Assembly: GCA_905160935.1 (NCBI GenBank)
Contig: CAJHZI010000557.1
Location: forward strand, 1,106,001 to 1,170,000
Reading direction: 5' to 3'
Origin: Enchytraeus crypticus
Lineage: Eukaryota; Annelida; Clitellata; Enchytraeida; Enchytraeidae
Length of the DNA: 64,000 bases
The notes below the pieces were generated by a model that saw nothing but the letters and a program-made list of their open reading frames with translations, made no database searches and was not told where the DNA came from. The translations under genes and the position numbers were made by a program. Shown here one piece after another: positions 44,301 to 54,249 of this stretch; the stretch's first letter is position 1, and the number at the start of each line of letters is the position of its first letter.

Positions 44301-45979
44301 TACTGTGTGTTTCTAGAGTTTTTTTGCGATCGGTAAAGGATACTGTTCAGTATCGAAGAAGATATGTACATAGATAGAGGAATATATGGTATGAGATATG
44401 TAAGGATATGTAGAATGGTAAAGTAAAACAATCTGGTAAAGCTAAAGTTAACATTAGTGTCCTCACTCGAAAAAGCAATGTCAGGGACAGGCAAGCCCAG
44501 GATTTGAACCCTGCACATACTGATCCGCCGTCGAATATCTTACCGACATCACCACTGGCTCCAGCTTCCAGGTAAGGATGTATGGGATGAGATGGTAGGC
44601 ATGCATTGGATGCTCAGCATGAGCTGTACATGTATTGAATTACTTAATCTTATCCATTCTGAAGATGGTTCTCAATTGCATGCTTATTTTTTTCTACTTG
44701 GCAATTCTAACGGGCCTTTGGTTGAAATAAATTCTAGTTAGTGACTATTTGGTATGAAAATACATTTGTTAAAATCTCATATAACCATGGCCAACGAATG
44801 AAAATTGCAGATAAATATTAATTTTACAATTTACTAAGGATTAAATCCTGTTGGTAGAGCCGTTCCATTGACTAAAGAAAATTGTTTTAAAACAGAATCG
44901 AATATCAAATTTGTGAGTGCTAATGATAAAATTTATTGATTTGGTCATGTGTTGTTCTCGTAGGAAGCTGTTTTATATGAAGGTTGTGCCTGATGCTGTC
45001 ATAGATGCCAGTTATACTCTAATATAATCTAGGCTTTGATGTTGCAATTGAGACTGATGGCTAGTTATTTAGTATTCATTGATTTGATTTGGCAAAATAA
45101 CCCATGCATCACATGAGATTAGTCATGACGTAACTTATGAGTACTTTTCATGTGTGCATGTAGAGCAATATAAAAACTGAAATATGCATGTTTATGCTGC
45201 TTACATGATGCAGATTTAATAAGTTGATAAAATTATCGAATACTTATCTCGTATGTAACAATACAGTATTGTTAGCTATTGGTTACAAGTGTGATTGTAG
45301 GAGTAGAAGTTTTGCATTCACTTTGTAGTGTTTTCTCAGGTGCGTAGTGTTTTCGCAGGTGCGTAGTTCAAGGCACTCATTCCTATCCACATTCTCCTTT
45401 TGCATTCCCAAAGAACACTCCTTTGATCAACAGGCATTCACAAAGGCTGTGGCAATGTAGTTTTTAGATTATGAAAATTTTTGCTACCGGGGTAGATTCT
45501 CATTCCTGTCTTTGGTTTTTGAATAGTCGTTAGGAATTTTCTGTGTAGATTTGTTTTATCACAAACTGTATATTGTTAGAATAAGGTGTGTTCACAGTGA
45601 TTAATTGTACCTTTAATCTGTTAAATTTTTGACATGGTTATTACTCTGTAGTGTTGTAAATCAATCAATTAGTTCAATTTCATGCATAATATATGAACCT
45701 GTTTTGCTCAGTTTTCTTTGATTCCTCTTTACTACCATTTCTATTTTGTTTCCAATACTGATCGTCACTCGTACATTTGCGCAAAGCGACTTTGTCGTGG
45801 GGATTCTGTGTTTTGATTAGTAAATGAAGGTAGCCGATAAATGTATTTATTTTCTCTTTGATTCATAGACTGCGCAGAATGGACATTCAACTAAGACGAA
45901 TGGATTGGAAGAACATGATCAGCGGGAAGCTCAGAAACCCGTGAAACTTCGTAACGGAAAGCTAACGAAAGCTGAATAA
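35277..45979 (+). CDS. elovl4: ELOVL4-type very-long-chain fatty acid elongase, complete, seven coding exons
   Basis: Exons 35277-35340, 36562-36749, 38012-38092, 38996-39167, 42923-43050, 44069-44248 and 45869-45979 join in frame (phases 1,0,0,1,0,0) to 307 residues; human ELOVL4 has 314. The protein is an endoplasmic-reticulum multi-pass 3-ketoacyl-CoA synthase that condenses malonyl-CoA with long-chain acyl-CoA. All family boxes are present: K-x-x-E-x-x-D-T at 123-130, [10 protein letters not shown] at 141-150 (catalytic His box), N-x-x-x-H-x-x-M-Y-S-Y-Y at 176-187 and T-x-x-Q-x-x-Q at 207-213. The run [15 protein letters not shown] is typical of ELOVL4 rather than ELOVL2/5. The C-terminus ends K-L-T-K-A-E, so only a partial version of the K-x-K-x-x retrieval signal is visible. 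Introns hold SINEs, two minisatellites and a LINE. Nothing suggests inactivation. Confidence 0.93.
35432..35706 (+). mobile_element. SINE-C copy (GAT-tailed) in elovl4 intron 1
   Basis: ATGTCCGGGTTGCTTGAAGA, GACCAACCGG, GTAGAAGGCGACTAAAG, GGTTGGTGAGCGCCTAGGC, then GGACAGAGAGGATTTGAG, CCCGACCATGGTTAAACTGG and GGAGGATGATTATGAT. The same modules in the same order appear in reverse at 55352-55892. Relative to that copy, a stretch of roughly 50-60 bases (AGAGAGGTAGATCACAACTG and what follows) is missing. Confidence 0.75.
35878..36148. repeat. 15-bp minisatellite, about 17-18 copies, in elovl4 intron 1
   Basis: Unit AAGCTGTTAGACTGC with two or three common variants (ACAGC, ACAGCG). Because 15 is a multiple of three the minus strand stays open for 119 codons as an S-N-S-L-Q repeat. 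Confidence 0.95.
36562..36749 (+). CDS. elovl4: elovl4 exon 2 (first membrane segments)
   Basis: Acceptor ATTGACATAG, donor ACAGAG|GTTTGA. Sixty-two codons plus a split Asp: [20 protein letters not shown] (first membrane helix), [14 protein letters not shown], and the start of the second helix. G-P-K-x-M-x-x-R-x-P-F is an elongase signature. Confidence 0.93.
36981..37110 (-). mobile_element. SINE-A copy, minus strand, elovl4 intron 2
   Basis: Reverse reading: GGCGATGTTGGTAAGTAAC, GAGGGGTTCAAATCTTGG (B box with one change), TATCGCTTTCGAGTGAAG and ACGTTAACATTAGCC. Confidence 0.83.
38012..38092 (+). CDS. elovl4: elovl4 exon 3
   Basis: Acceptor GAATGCGCAG, donor ATGAGG|GTAAGT. Twenty-seven codons in phase 0: [15 protein letters not shown], then Y-G-N-D-P-N-E-M-R. 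It is the luminal loop matching the Y-S-Y-I-C-Q region of ELOVL4. Confidence 0.93.
38366..38580. repeat. 27-bp minisatellite, 8 copies, in elovl4 intron 3
   Basis: Unit AGAGTAGGGCTTTATGGAAG followed by CACTTTT. The first three or four units are nearly identical and the last ones diverged. The minus strand is open as a nine-residue repeat (K-S-A-S-I-K-P-Y-S). Confidence 0.93.
38822..38947 (-). mobile_element. SINE-A copy, minus strand, elovl4 intron 3
   Basis: Reverse reading: GGTGGCGACGTCAGTAGGAC, ATTGGATCAG-like, GTTCAAATCCTGGGCTCG (B box), CATCGCTTTCGAGTGTGG and GTTAACATTAACTTTACC. It ends only about 50 bases before exon 4. Confidence 0.84.
38996..39167 (+). CDS. elovl4: elovl4 exon 4 (catalytic histidine box)
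   Basis: Acceptor ATGTTGTAG, donor GTCAGG|GTAGGT. Fifty-seven codons plus one base: [34 protein letters not shown] and [11 protein letters not shown]. It carries the H-x-x-H-H centre. Confidence 0.96.
39545..42850 (+). mobile_element. Nearly full-length broken LINE (CR1/L2/Jockey group) in elovl4 intron 4
   Basis: Same strand as the host gene. It carries, in order, an apurinic-type endonuclease region (39555-40480), a reverse transcriptase region (40560-42090) and the C-terminal W-N-Q-I-S-P-D-I-R tail (to the stop at 42545-42547). A likely 3' untranslated part runs to about 42850. No ORF1 upstream was recognised, so it is probably 5'-truncated. The exact ends and target duplication could not be fixed by eye. 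It accounts for most of the 3.75 kb intron. Confidence 0.85.
39555..42547 (+). pseudogene. LINE ORF2 (endonuclease, reverse transcriptase), inactivated
   Basis: Endonuclease pieces include [10 protein letters not shown] and L-L-S-E-I-W, then G-D-V-N-I-D-L and I-I-D-H-V-F. The reverse transcriptase includes [46 protein letters not shown] and the catalytic Y-A-D-D at about 41701-41712. Breaks seen: frame changes near 39875, near 40090 and near 42205; in-frame stops TAA at 40558, TAG at 41527 (where a Trp is usual) and TAA at 42091. The catalytic residues survive but the protein cannot be made in one piece. The mutation load suggests an old but not ancient insertion. Confidence 0.85.
42923..43050 (+). 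CDS. elovl4: elovl4 exon 5
   Basis: Acceptor CTGTTTATAG; donor CAGCTG|GTCTGT is somewhat weak but in phase. It encodes [20 protein letters not shown] and [11 protein letters not shown], with the second conserved His. Confidence 0.93.
44069..44248 (+). CDS. elovl4: elovl4 exon 6
   Basis: Acceptor TTTATACCAG, donor AAGCAG|GTTTGA. Sixty codons: [21 protein letters not shown], then two hydrophobic segments and [12 protein letters not shown], the basic start of the cytoplasmic tail. The open frames on both strands around it are shadows. Confidence 0.93.
44435..44566 (-). mobile_element. SINE-A copy, minus strand, elovl4 intron 6
   Basis: Reverse reading: GCTGGAGCCAGTGGTGATGT, GGTAAGATATTCGACGGCGG, GGGTTCAAATCCTGGGC (B box), ACATTGCTTTTTCGAGTGAGG and TAACTTTAGCTTTACC. 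It is close to full length. Confidence 0.86.
45320..45366. repeat. Tandem duplication of a 19-base segment
   Basis: GTAGTGTTTTCTCAGGTGC is followed at once by GTAGTGTTTTCGCAGGTGC and a partial third GTAGTTC, inside elovl4 intron 6. Confidence 0.85.
45869..45979 (+). CDS. elovl4: elovl4 exon 7 (C-terminal tail and stop)
   Basis: Acceptor GATTCATAG. Thirty-six codons then TAA (45977-45979): [12 protein letters not shown], ending [10 protein letters not shown]. The T-A-x-N-G start and lysine-rich end match the human ELOVL4 tail in style. Confidence 0.88.
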   Translation, partial: TAQNGHSTKTNGLEEHDQREAQKPVKLRNGKLTKAE

Positions 45980-46895
45980 CGTAAAGAAATCTCTAGGGAC
46001 TACAAGAGTTATTCTATTCCTAGGCTCACTCGTAGTAGAATACTGTTTTCTATAAATATTGTGCCATTCTGAGGATCTGTCGGTGTATGGGGTTGTCCAT
46101 CATGGACATATTTCTAATAAGCTTGTTTATGTTTCTGCGCAAGACTGTACTACAGTGCTACTTCATGCTTAGGCTCTGTTCTGTATCTTGTGTCCATCAA
46201 CATTTGTAGATTGTGTGCATGTTTTCGCTATTCTACATGTGAATTAATTTTTAATTCTATTTGTGTTTTTAATATCAAATATTTTTCTAATTTGTTACAC
46301 CATTTACAGTTTTCAAGCAGGACACCTTTGATTCTTACTTTTGTATTACTGTTTGGGCTTGAAAAAATTTTCTGTGTAGATGCTATAGGTTTCATTTCCA
46401 GAAAGAATTTTTATTATCTACAAATTAAATGCTTGCAATTTTTTAAAACCCTCCCTATTATTGAGGCTTACTTGTGTAACTTACTATGTAGTCTGGAAGG
46501 GTATACGTCGTGAATGAGCATAAAGGTTTTGAACGAAATTATTTCTTGTGACGAATGTCAGTATGTCAGAATGTCATACAGATTGATGAATGCTTTCCCC
46601 ATCATGATAGCATGTACTTGTGTGCACAGATTTGTTTGCTTTTTGTATGTTGCTAGTGGTTATATGGATATGGATATTAACTTATCTACTAGATAAAGTG
46701 TTGCATGTCTATCATAGAATCTAGTAACAATTTAGTGTTGCTGTTGAGAAACATTATATCATAAAATCTTGTGAGGTAAATATTATATCTGAGTCTGAAG
46801 AGTAATTAACAAATATTTTCATATATACTAATTACGAACTTAATCTGGAGGAATTATTTGTGTAACTAAAAATAAAATTGTAAAATTACTATTAA
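45980..46895 (+). other. Probable elovl4 3' untranslated region
   Basis: The first AATAAA I see after the stop codon is at 46871-46876. An ATTAAA occurs earlier near 46424. The region is T-rich, without splice or coding character; its 107-codon open frame at 46190 has no protein features. The true end of the transcript is uncertain. Confidence 0.4.
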
Positions 46896-46899
46896 TTAG

Positions 46900-48630
46900 T
46901 ATTATTATTTTTATTATTAATTAGTAAAATTCTATTAATTGTCAATTCATGTAAAAGTAGTAAGCAGTATCAAATAGGTAGAGTACTGAAATGAAAATGT
47001 TAATCTCATTTGTCAAATGCAAGATGATATATTAGTATATGACATATTAGTTTTATGATTGCAAGTAATATGTAAATAATAGTGCTCTTTATACTGTCTC
47101 TAAATGTTATTGTTAATACCATCAAACTACGTTCTATCCCACTGATAACGCTCATGGCACTTGGTCTCAGTATATATATTGATTGAACTGAGTATGTTTA
47201 CATATGTCGTATTTGATCTTTTGTTCTACTGTTATCATATAGTGTGATTTACATCACTGCCCCGTTATCGTAGTCAGATGATGAGCTGTTAATCTTATGT
47301 TGTAGGTTAAGCACAACTGCTTTAGATCTTTGTCTGTTTTATTTTCATGCAATTTTTGTCTCTTCGCACCGTTGCAGTCATTTATCCATCTTAGTTTAGA
47401 TACTTTTAATTGCGCACATAAAGCAAATCAGCAAATTATTTAGCATAGTTTGCTTATTCTACTATTTGCCAAGGTCTTAAATTATTTTGTTGTTTATTTA
47501 AATCTCAGATCAATTCATTTAGGTACTCGTCTTGATACTAAAACTATATTTGATGTGATTGTGGTTAGATAAATGACACTTGTTAAATCTTCATTAATTT
47601 ATACTGTCATATGAATTTTTTCTTTTTTACTTTACTGCTGCAAAGCAGACTGATTCTATAATGAACTCTTTATTTATCATAATATTAATATTATTATTAT
47701 TGTTACTCTTGAAGATATTAATAGCATGTAACGTGTTTCAGTGTATTAGCTTCATATTTCTAACATTAGACAATTTAGAATCTCGCTTAGAACAATTACA
47801 GTCTTATGATTCATTTTCCGGATATAATCCTTTTATTTGGACCAGTCATAATATTAGATCTTTGTATTATGCTATAATAGACAAATATTCGGAGCTAATA
47901 TTATTCTTGTGCGATTATAATCTTTCTTGAATTTTGCGAGTTGTTTAATGACCGTATGAGCTTGTATCACTTGATCGTCTTCCTTCAATATGTATGACTT
48001 GCTAGTCATTAGAATATCAAATATAGCAGATATCCAAGTTGCTGAAGTCGGGAATTTAGTGGTCTTTATAAATATTAATAGCCGACTGTCTTGACAAAAG
48101 CATTATTTGAATATACTTATTCAAATAATGTCTATTTGACGATTCTTCAGATAATAATCAGCTTTTTAGTCTAGCTTTCATTACTAATTGCTACGGCCGC
48201 CGCACTTATGTCATCTGTCTCCGAGTTCTGCTCGTTGCTGATGATATATTTCTACCACGGAGCAGTCTTTAAGTGCTGTATATCGATATTCAGTGCTTAG
48301 TGTAAGTGTTGAACTGCCTCTTAAATTGATCATTTTGATCAGTATGCAGTTTTGATTTTCAAGACTAAATTTAGCATTGTAATGCAGGTGTTTCTCTAGA
48401 ACGCCAATATGTAACCAGTTTTCACTTCTGTAAAATTTGCAGATGTTAAGCTTCAATTTTCCAAACTCCATTTAACTTTAAATTTTGAATCGTTTTATTA
48501 TTATACAACAGAGATTTGAAAGGATAGTGATAGTGGGTCATACTACCAAGTATTAGGCTAGTTCAGCAATGTAGCCCTACTAGCTAGGCTACAATTGCAA
48601 CATAGCGTACATCCATGAACAAGTATAGCA
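46900..48630. other. Intergenic AT-rich DNA, nothing recognised
   Basis: No gene, repeat family or RNA could be supported. Confidence 0.55.
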
Positions 48631-48635
48631 GTATC

Positions 48636-48692
48636 ATCTGACGGAGGGACGTCCCTGACGACCCTAGTAAATGCCAGTTAAACTTTATAATT
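48636..48692 (+). mobile_element. SINE-D fragment
   Basis: GACGGAGGGACGTCCCTGAC followed by GCCAGTTAAACTTTATAATT, matching the core and tail of the element at 23205-23365. Confidence 0.5.
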
Positions 48693-48774
48693 AATCTATA
48701 GCATTTTTAAGCGAAAATTCTAAATTTTGGTGACTTCAGTTATTGTTTAGAGCAAGTTAAACATTCATCTAATA

Positions 48775-49025
48775 TGTCGATCATTTTGATTGGCTAGGCT
48801 GGTTAACAAGCTTTGAATAAATTATATTTTCATTTATGTGTCTGTGGTTTTCATTTGCTGGGCTGGATAGCAAGCAGATTAAATTAAAAATAAATAGTTA
48901 GAATAAATTAAATTTTCATCTGTGTGTCTGTGGTTTTGATTGGCTGGGCTGGAAAGTGGAAAGCAAGCTTAGAATAAATTAAAATGTGTGTCTGTGGTTT
49001 TGATTGGATGGGCTGTTAAACATTT
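48775..49025. repeat. Irregular tandem repeat, four copies of an ATTGG-bearing segment
   Basis: Copies share GTGTCTGTGGTTTTGATTGG, CTGGGCTGG and AGCTTAGAATAAATTA, with spacing between copies of roughly 60-95 bases. The ATTGG in each is an inverted CCAAT core, but nothing else suggests a promoter. Confidence 0.75.
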
Positions 49026-49052
49026 CTGGGCTTTGTTATTCTGGTGTGACTT

Positions 49053-49100
49053 GGTACTTGCTGCAAATATTTAGCGGTACTTGCTGCAAATATTTAGTTT
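49053..49100. repeat. Tandem duplication of a 23-base segment
   Basis: GGTACTTGCTGCAAATATTT plus AGC occurs twice in direct succession. Confidence 0.85.
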
Positions 49101-49443
49101 TTACCATGAGTACAATTGTTAGCTTTCATAAATTACTCCGTAATTTTAATATTGAGCTGACTATCAGTTGTAGTAAAGGGTTGATTTTTAATCTTCAATA
49201 CATATCGTGACTATAGTATGATTTTTACCATTCCGCAATTATCGTACAGCGATCTCTACAATCGCTTTTGAACAAAGTACGACTTTTCCTACATATTTTA
49301 TCTAGTGTTAATGTATTCTATTTATATTTGAAACATAATTGAATCATATGACAGGAAAGTTTTCTCATTTGTGACTGTAATGATTAATCACACATTTTTG
49401 ATACTAGTGAACTGCTGATACTAGTGGAATCTGAATGTTGAGG

Positions 49444-49630
49444 GGATCAGGGATAGGTTGGCTCAGTCGAGATTGAGAAGGTATGGGGATATTGTGAGGA
49501 AGGCAGATGAGGATGTGGTATAGAGTGTTTGGAAGGAAGAAATGGATGTTAAGCTACAGAGAGGTAGATCACAACTGACGTGGGATGCGGTGATTAAGAT
49601 TTAAGGGAAGATGATGATGATGATTTAGAT
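49444..49630 (+). mobile_element. LINE 3' end with GAT tail
   Basis: Plus frame reads I-R-D-R-L-A-Q-S-R-L-R-R-Y-G-D-I-V-R-K, then W-K-E-E-M-D and G-R-S-Q-L-T-W-D-A-V-I-K, interrupted by a TAG. This is the familiar R-L-R-W-x-G-H-V-x-R ... G-R-P-x-x-x-W C-terminus of non-LTR reverse transcriptase proteins. It ends GGGAAGATGATGATGATG. The segment AGAGAGGTAGATCACAACTG to GGTGATTAAGA is shared with SINE-C at 55352-55892. Confidence 0.72.
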
Positions 49631-49634
49631 ACTA

Positions 49635-51190
49635 GTGGACTAAGTAAGCTTGCTTGCAGCTTACGCGCATACTACTGTCAGACAAGATGCTTAGAAGGCT
49701 ATTCGTGCATAATGTATGTGTGTTAGTGCCAATGATATGCAGAACTCTTATAGTTTCAAAGGCTGCGGCGCTTTATAAATATGCTTGTGATTGATTCTGT
49801 ATGCATAATTCGAGCTAAGGAGGCAGCATTGCTATGATCCTCTTCTGTTTATTCCTTAGTCATTTAACTAGCTTATGACAATACAGTGTAATATTTCTGA
49901 AATTTCCTACTAATTTTTTTCCAGTCAGATAGTGTGTGTTGTCTAATTTATCTTTCACTAATATGCTGAGTTCATTGTGTTAGCGCTTAAAGACATTTAG
50001 TACTACCAAATTAATGACAAATTTGATCTATTTTTCTCAAATACGGCATTTCTAGCACTGAGCAGTATATAATGCTGTTAAATCTATTCTTCGGTTAGGC
50101 CTACAAGTCATTCGTAAATAAATTCTATATAAGCTAAAATTTATATAGGCTGAAGAGTTCTTTTAATCCATTCTAGTTGTCTGAGATTGAATGTCAGCTG
50201 TACGGCCAAACAAGCAATAATTCACTACATCTCCTTAATGGGTTGAATAATGGAACCCATATCTTATTCCTTGATGTTGCTTTTGGTGTTAATCAAGTCT
50301 GCCATTTCAGTTAACTAACTACCCTTCCATTTCTCATATTTTGTTTCCTTTGTGACATCACATTTACACCTTTGCTCTTATTTGCACTCGGTCTAGCATC
50401 GACTACGTTACAACTCTTCATATTTTCTTTTCTTCAGGGCATCAACTGCGGGTGGTTATTTATTATTTGTGAAACGTGTTAGCCTGTAATGTTTTTTGAG
50501 GATAGCAAAATGTATGTGAAGAATTATCTTTGAATTGCAATTACTTGTGAAGATGTTTATTCTTTCATTCATTTAATGACAATAAGCTATGTATCATTCT
50601 GCCAATATCCGACAACCAACCTCGAAATTTTCTAATTGTTAACTAAGACGTTCATATCAAGTACGACATTTTATACTTTTTTACATAGTAATTCTCATTA
50701 CGATATTTGGTAATTCTATGAGATGATTGTTGTAATACTGTCTATGTTTTATACAATTAATTACCAGTTGATAAAGAGGCTGATTGACAGGTTAATTTTA
50801 ACGGTGTATTTATGGCATTGACACAGCGTTTAAATAAATCAATTTTGTTGTAATAATGTTCTTTGACATACTCGCGGATAGAAAACCTGACTTTTTATTC
50901 TCAGTTTTGTTTGTTAATTACAAATTTATGCAATGCACGCTTGAGTTTTTAATATAGGCTTTGACTTATCGTTATTATTATCGTATATTACTTTGACTTA
51001 TTTTTAATATAGGCTTTGACTTACCGTCATCTGCTTGGTCTCTTTACAAAACCTCAGTCTTTGTCAGGGTGGCTTCTTGCCTTACCTTCTGAATTGTGGA
51101 TGCCACTTGAGACGTGCCTGACTATCCGGAGATATTATACCGGACATGTCCAGTGACATTACGCAGTCCCGGATCCTCTATCCTTTAACC
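49635..51190. other. Intergenic DNA, nothing recognised
   Basis: A GC-richer patch at about 51020-51180 (CACTTGAGACGTGCCTGAC, CCGGAGATATTATACCGG) precedes the SINE-B copy and could be another repeat. No gene was seen. Confidence 0.5.
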
Positions 51191-51195
51191 ATTTT

Positions 51196-51478
51196 AGAAT
51201 GTCTTAATAGCTTAGGGGTAACGTCATGAAGTTTTAAATGACAGATCCTAAGGTGAATTGAACCCTGGTGGGTTCGAATCTCAGCCGCGCTGATCTGAGA
51301 GTAAAATCTCCGACATTCACTGGACTGGTTATACAAAAAAAGGCTGAAATAGCCTAACGGTTTAAACATGTGGTATTAAAAGTGATAGATGTCAACATAG
51401 TTTATCATTTCACTATAATGCGTGTTTTTACTTTAAAGAATGCATTTAAAGTACTCCTTTCACTGCGTCAGACGTGTG
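51196..51478 (+). mobile_element. SINE-B copy with long tail
   Basis: GAATGTCTTAATAGCTTAGG head, GTGGGTTCGAATCTCAG B box, GATCTGAGAGTAAAATCTC, TAGCCTAACGGTTTAAAC, then the extra tail TTTACTTTAAAGAATGC and TTCACTGCGTCAGACG shared with 24395-24653. Confidence 0.87.
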
Positions 51479-51541
51479 GGTGGATGGATGGATGGATGGA
51501 TCGATCGATAGATAGTTAGATAGATAGACAGACAGATAGAG

Positions 51542-51583
<42 letters not shown>

Positions 51584-51603
51584 GTAGGTAGGTAGGTAGG
51601 TTG

Positions 51604-51655
<52 letters not shown>
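51479..51655. repeat. Compound tetranucleotide microsatellite (GGAT)(GATA)(GGTA)(GA)
   Basis: Successive GGAT, GATA, GGTA, GATA and GA blocks directly abutting the SINE-B tail. Confidence 0.93.
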
Positions 51656-51659
51656 GGAC

Positions 51660-54080
51660 AATCAAAGTATATTGAGTTTCAAATTGAATATTTATATTTT
51701 TAAGAATATTTCTATTAAAATTGGTCTATATACCGTGAGATTGCTGAATTGAAATGAAGGCAAGGGCATTCGCTTAATAAGTGAGAGAGTTTGATTGTCA
51801 TCCCGGTAGTGTCTGATTGTATGGCATCGACGCAGGCGCTAATCCTAGCTTATCTTTAGTGCGAGTAAGTTAGTCATGTCGAGCTATGTAACTTTAGAAA
51901 TTAATTTATAATATTTAGGATTAATTTAAGATAGGGGCCTATTTAAATGTAGAATAGTACCTGCCAAAGAAGCTGTACGCTAATAGAGATCTAGAATTGA
52001 ATGATAAGAGTAAGTTGTGAAGACACACGTACACATCTCTCATACAAGCCGTCGGCTTTGCGCGAATCAATATCCGTGCAAGCAATGCGGAGCTTGTCTA
52101 TGATTCAGACAAGCTTATTTCTTATAACTAGAGGAAACGTTATAGTACATGCTACAAAATATTGTTACTTCTAGTGACCTTAAAATGCAAATAATTATAT
52201 ACTTACTTTCTAGTGCTACTCTTATATTTGTCATGTATTGTAAATACTTTTCTAGGAGTAGGCCATTAACCTACATGTTTTTTATCTTTAATATTTTCAG
52301 ATTCAATGATTTTCTTCAAAATTAGATTAAGACAATATAGCCTACAACTGACTGATTTCAAAGTATTAGTAATAGCTTTATAAATGTACATTATATTTTT
52401 TGTTGCTTATATATTGTCGTATAGGTATGTACATGTATATATACAGTCCTAGCCTCTGAGGAATTGACCAACCGCAAACTGAACGTGTCTTAAATGGCTT
52501 ATTGAGGAATTTACACAATTGAGGAAGGCAAATGAAACCTATCTGAGTGGTCATAATTTTTCAAGCTACAGGGTGCATTACTGATGTATCAAAACGTAAC
52601 ATATTTAAAGAGAATGACTTAGTAATCAATGGACTGCTCTTTAGTGAGAATTACATCAAACTGTGAGTAGTAGGCCTAATATGTAACTTGGACCTTCCAC
52701 TGGAGATATTATTTCTTTATACACGTAGGTAGATTAATATTGTACTTGTGTAATTTTTAATAACTAATAAAAAACATTTAAATTAATCTAAGATAGGTTA
52801 CTCAATCTATGATACTAACTAGAAACATTGAGAATTACTTCAAATTTCAAAGTACTTCTTTTTTCGTGTTCGCTCGATGGTTTTGCAGACGTTAGCTGAC
52901 TTTTAGCGATAATGAAAATAGTCTGTCAGTATTAGTTAAATGCTACAGTAAATACACTGAGTAGGTGCAAGTAATTAGTAGATTTAATCTCGGTTAATAT
53001 ACATGTATATCACATATCTATACAAAAATGATGCACATGAAATATTTTATCATAAAAATCCAAAATATAACGGAATCTAATTCTGCTTCATATAAACAAA
53101 TATTTTGTTTTACAAATTTTGGTAGAATAACTTTTACTGCAGCGAATGAACGGCTGTCTAAGAAAATGGCATGATATTACTATTTTAGGCTATAACTAGC
53201 CTATTTCTGGTGTTTATTTCCAATTAAGGTAGAGTAGTGCTTTCTCGCTTTAAATCGTGATTGTAATTGAGGGAGCTTTATACTCCATAACGTCGACGTT
53301 ATTTATATCAAATTATTTAGCGCAGATGGCATTTACTACAGCACGAAGTAAGTCTTCTCTTGAAGTATGCTTTGTTTTGAAGATTTAATTATTAATTTTC
53401 GGGAGAATCGCTGCTACTATAGAACTTCAAATCCTTTTTCCTCTCACTCTCAATTTTCAATCTCTGATCGCTTTATGATGGTAGTGATATTTCGCAAATC
53501 TATTCTTTTTCAGCAGATTCAAATCATTCAAAATTCGCCAATATGCTTTCACTGAAATTTAAGTTTTTGAGCTCACTCGAAAGCATTGTTCGAGTTGAAT
53601 TCGAAATTTTTTTAAAATATCAACAAGTTAGGCCTATATAGTTTCGCATGATTTTTTGCTATTTTAACATTATTAACAAAAATTAGACAAAGTTTAAATT
53701 TCGATAAGGCCTAGACTACAGCTTTTGATGTCTAGCAGTTTATGTTAGTGTCAAATTAAAACTTAGATTCTTGAAAACTTAAAATCAAATCTGGACCACT
53801 TTTCATAGCAGAACTGGTTAATTATGCGTCGTAGATGGTTTGATCCTGAAGACCTTTTGTTGATATATTGCTAAATGATCATCATTTTAAAAAATCAGTA
53901 GTGTTTTTTGTAATAGAGTTAAACAAAATAAAATCTGACTATTTGTGTAAAACTCAGAATAGTATAGGCTACATGTAAACATGTTAAAGCAAGCTAAATT
54001 ATTATCTTGTTGATTATAGTTCAGAACTTAGCTTAGAATAATATATCAATTAGAATTATTTGATTCACTCAATTTGTTGA
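51660..54080. other. Intergenic DNA; possible SINE-C head fragment at 52443-52505
   Basis: At 52443 the wording CCTCTGAGGAATTGACCAACCG and GAACGTGTC resembles the SINE-C head. No gene was supported in the rest. Confidence 0.45.
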
Positions 54081-54084
54081 ATTG

Positions 54085-54245
54085 AAAAATAGGCGATTGA
54101 TTGACGATATGATGTGGATCAGAGAGGATTGGAGAAGGTCTATACGTATCCTGACCCTAGTTAAACTGGGATTCAAGGGAAGATAATAATGATGATGATG
54201 CTGATTATGACGATGATGACGATAATGATGATGATGATGATAACA
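54085..54245 (+). mobile_element. SINE-C 3' end with GAT tail
   Basis: GATTGACGATATGATGTGG, AGAGAGGATTGGAGAAGG, CCCTAGTTAAACTGGGATTC and AGGGAAGATAATAATGATG, followed by GATGAT units. It matches the 3' half of the 55352 copy in the opposite direction. Confidence 0.75.
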
Positions 54246-54249
54246 ATTA

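Noticed and set aside
46190..46513. 107-codon plus-strand frame after the elongase stop
   Set aside because: T-rich DNA giving Phe/Leu/Ile/Cys; lies in the likely 3' untranslated region, with no homology or splice context.
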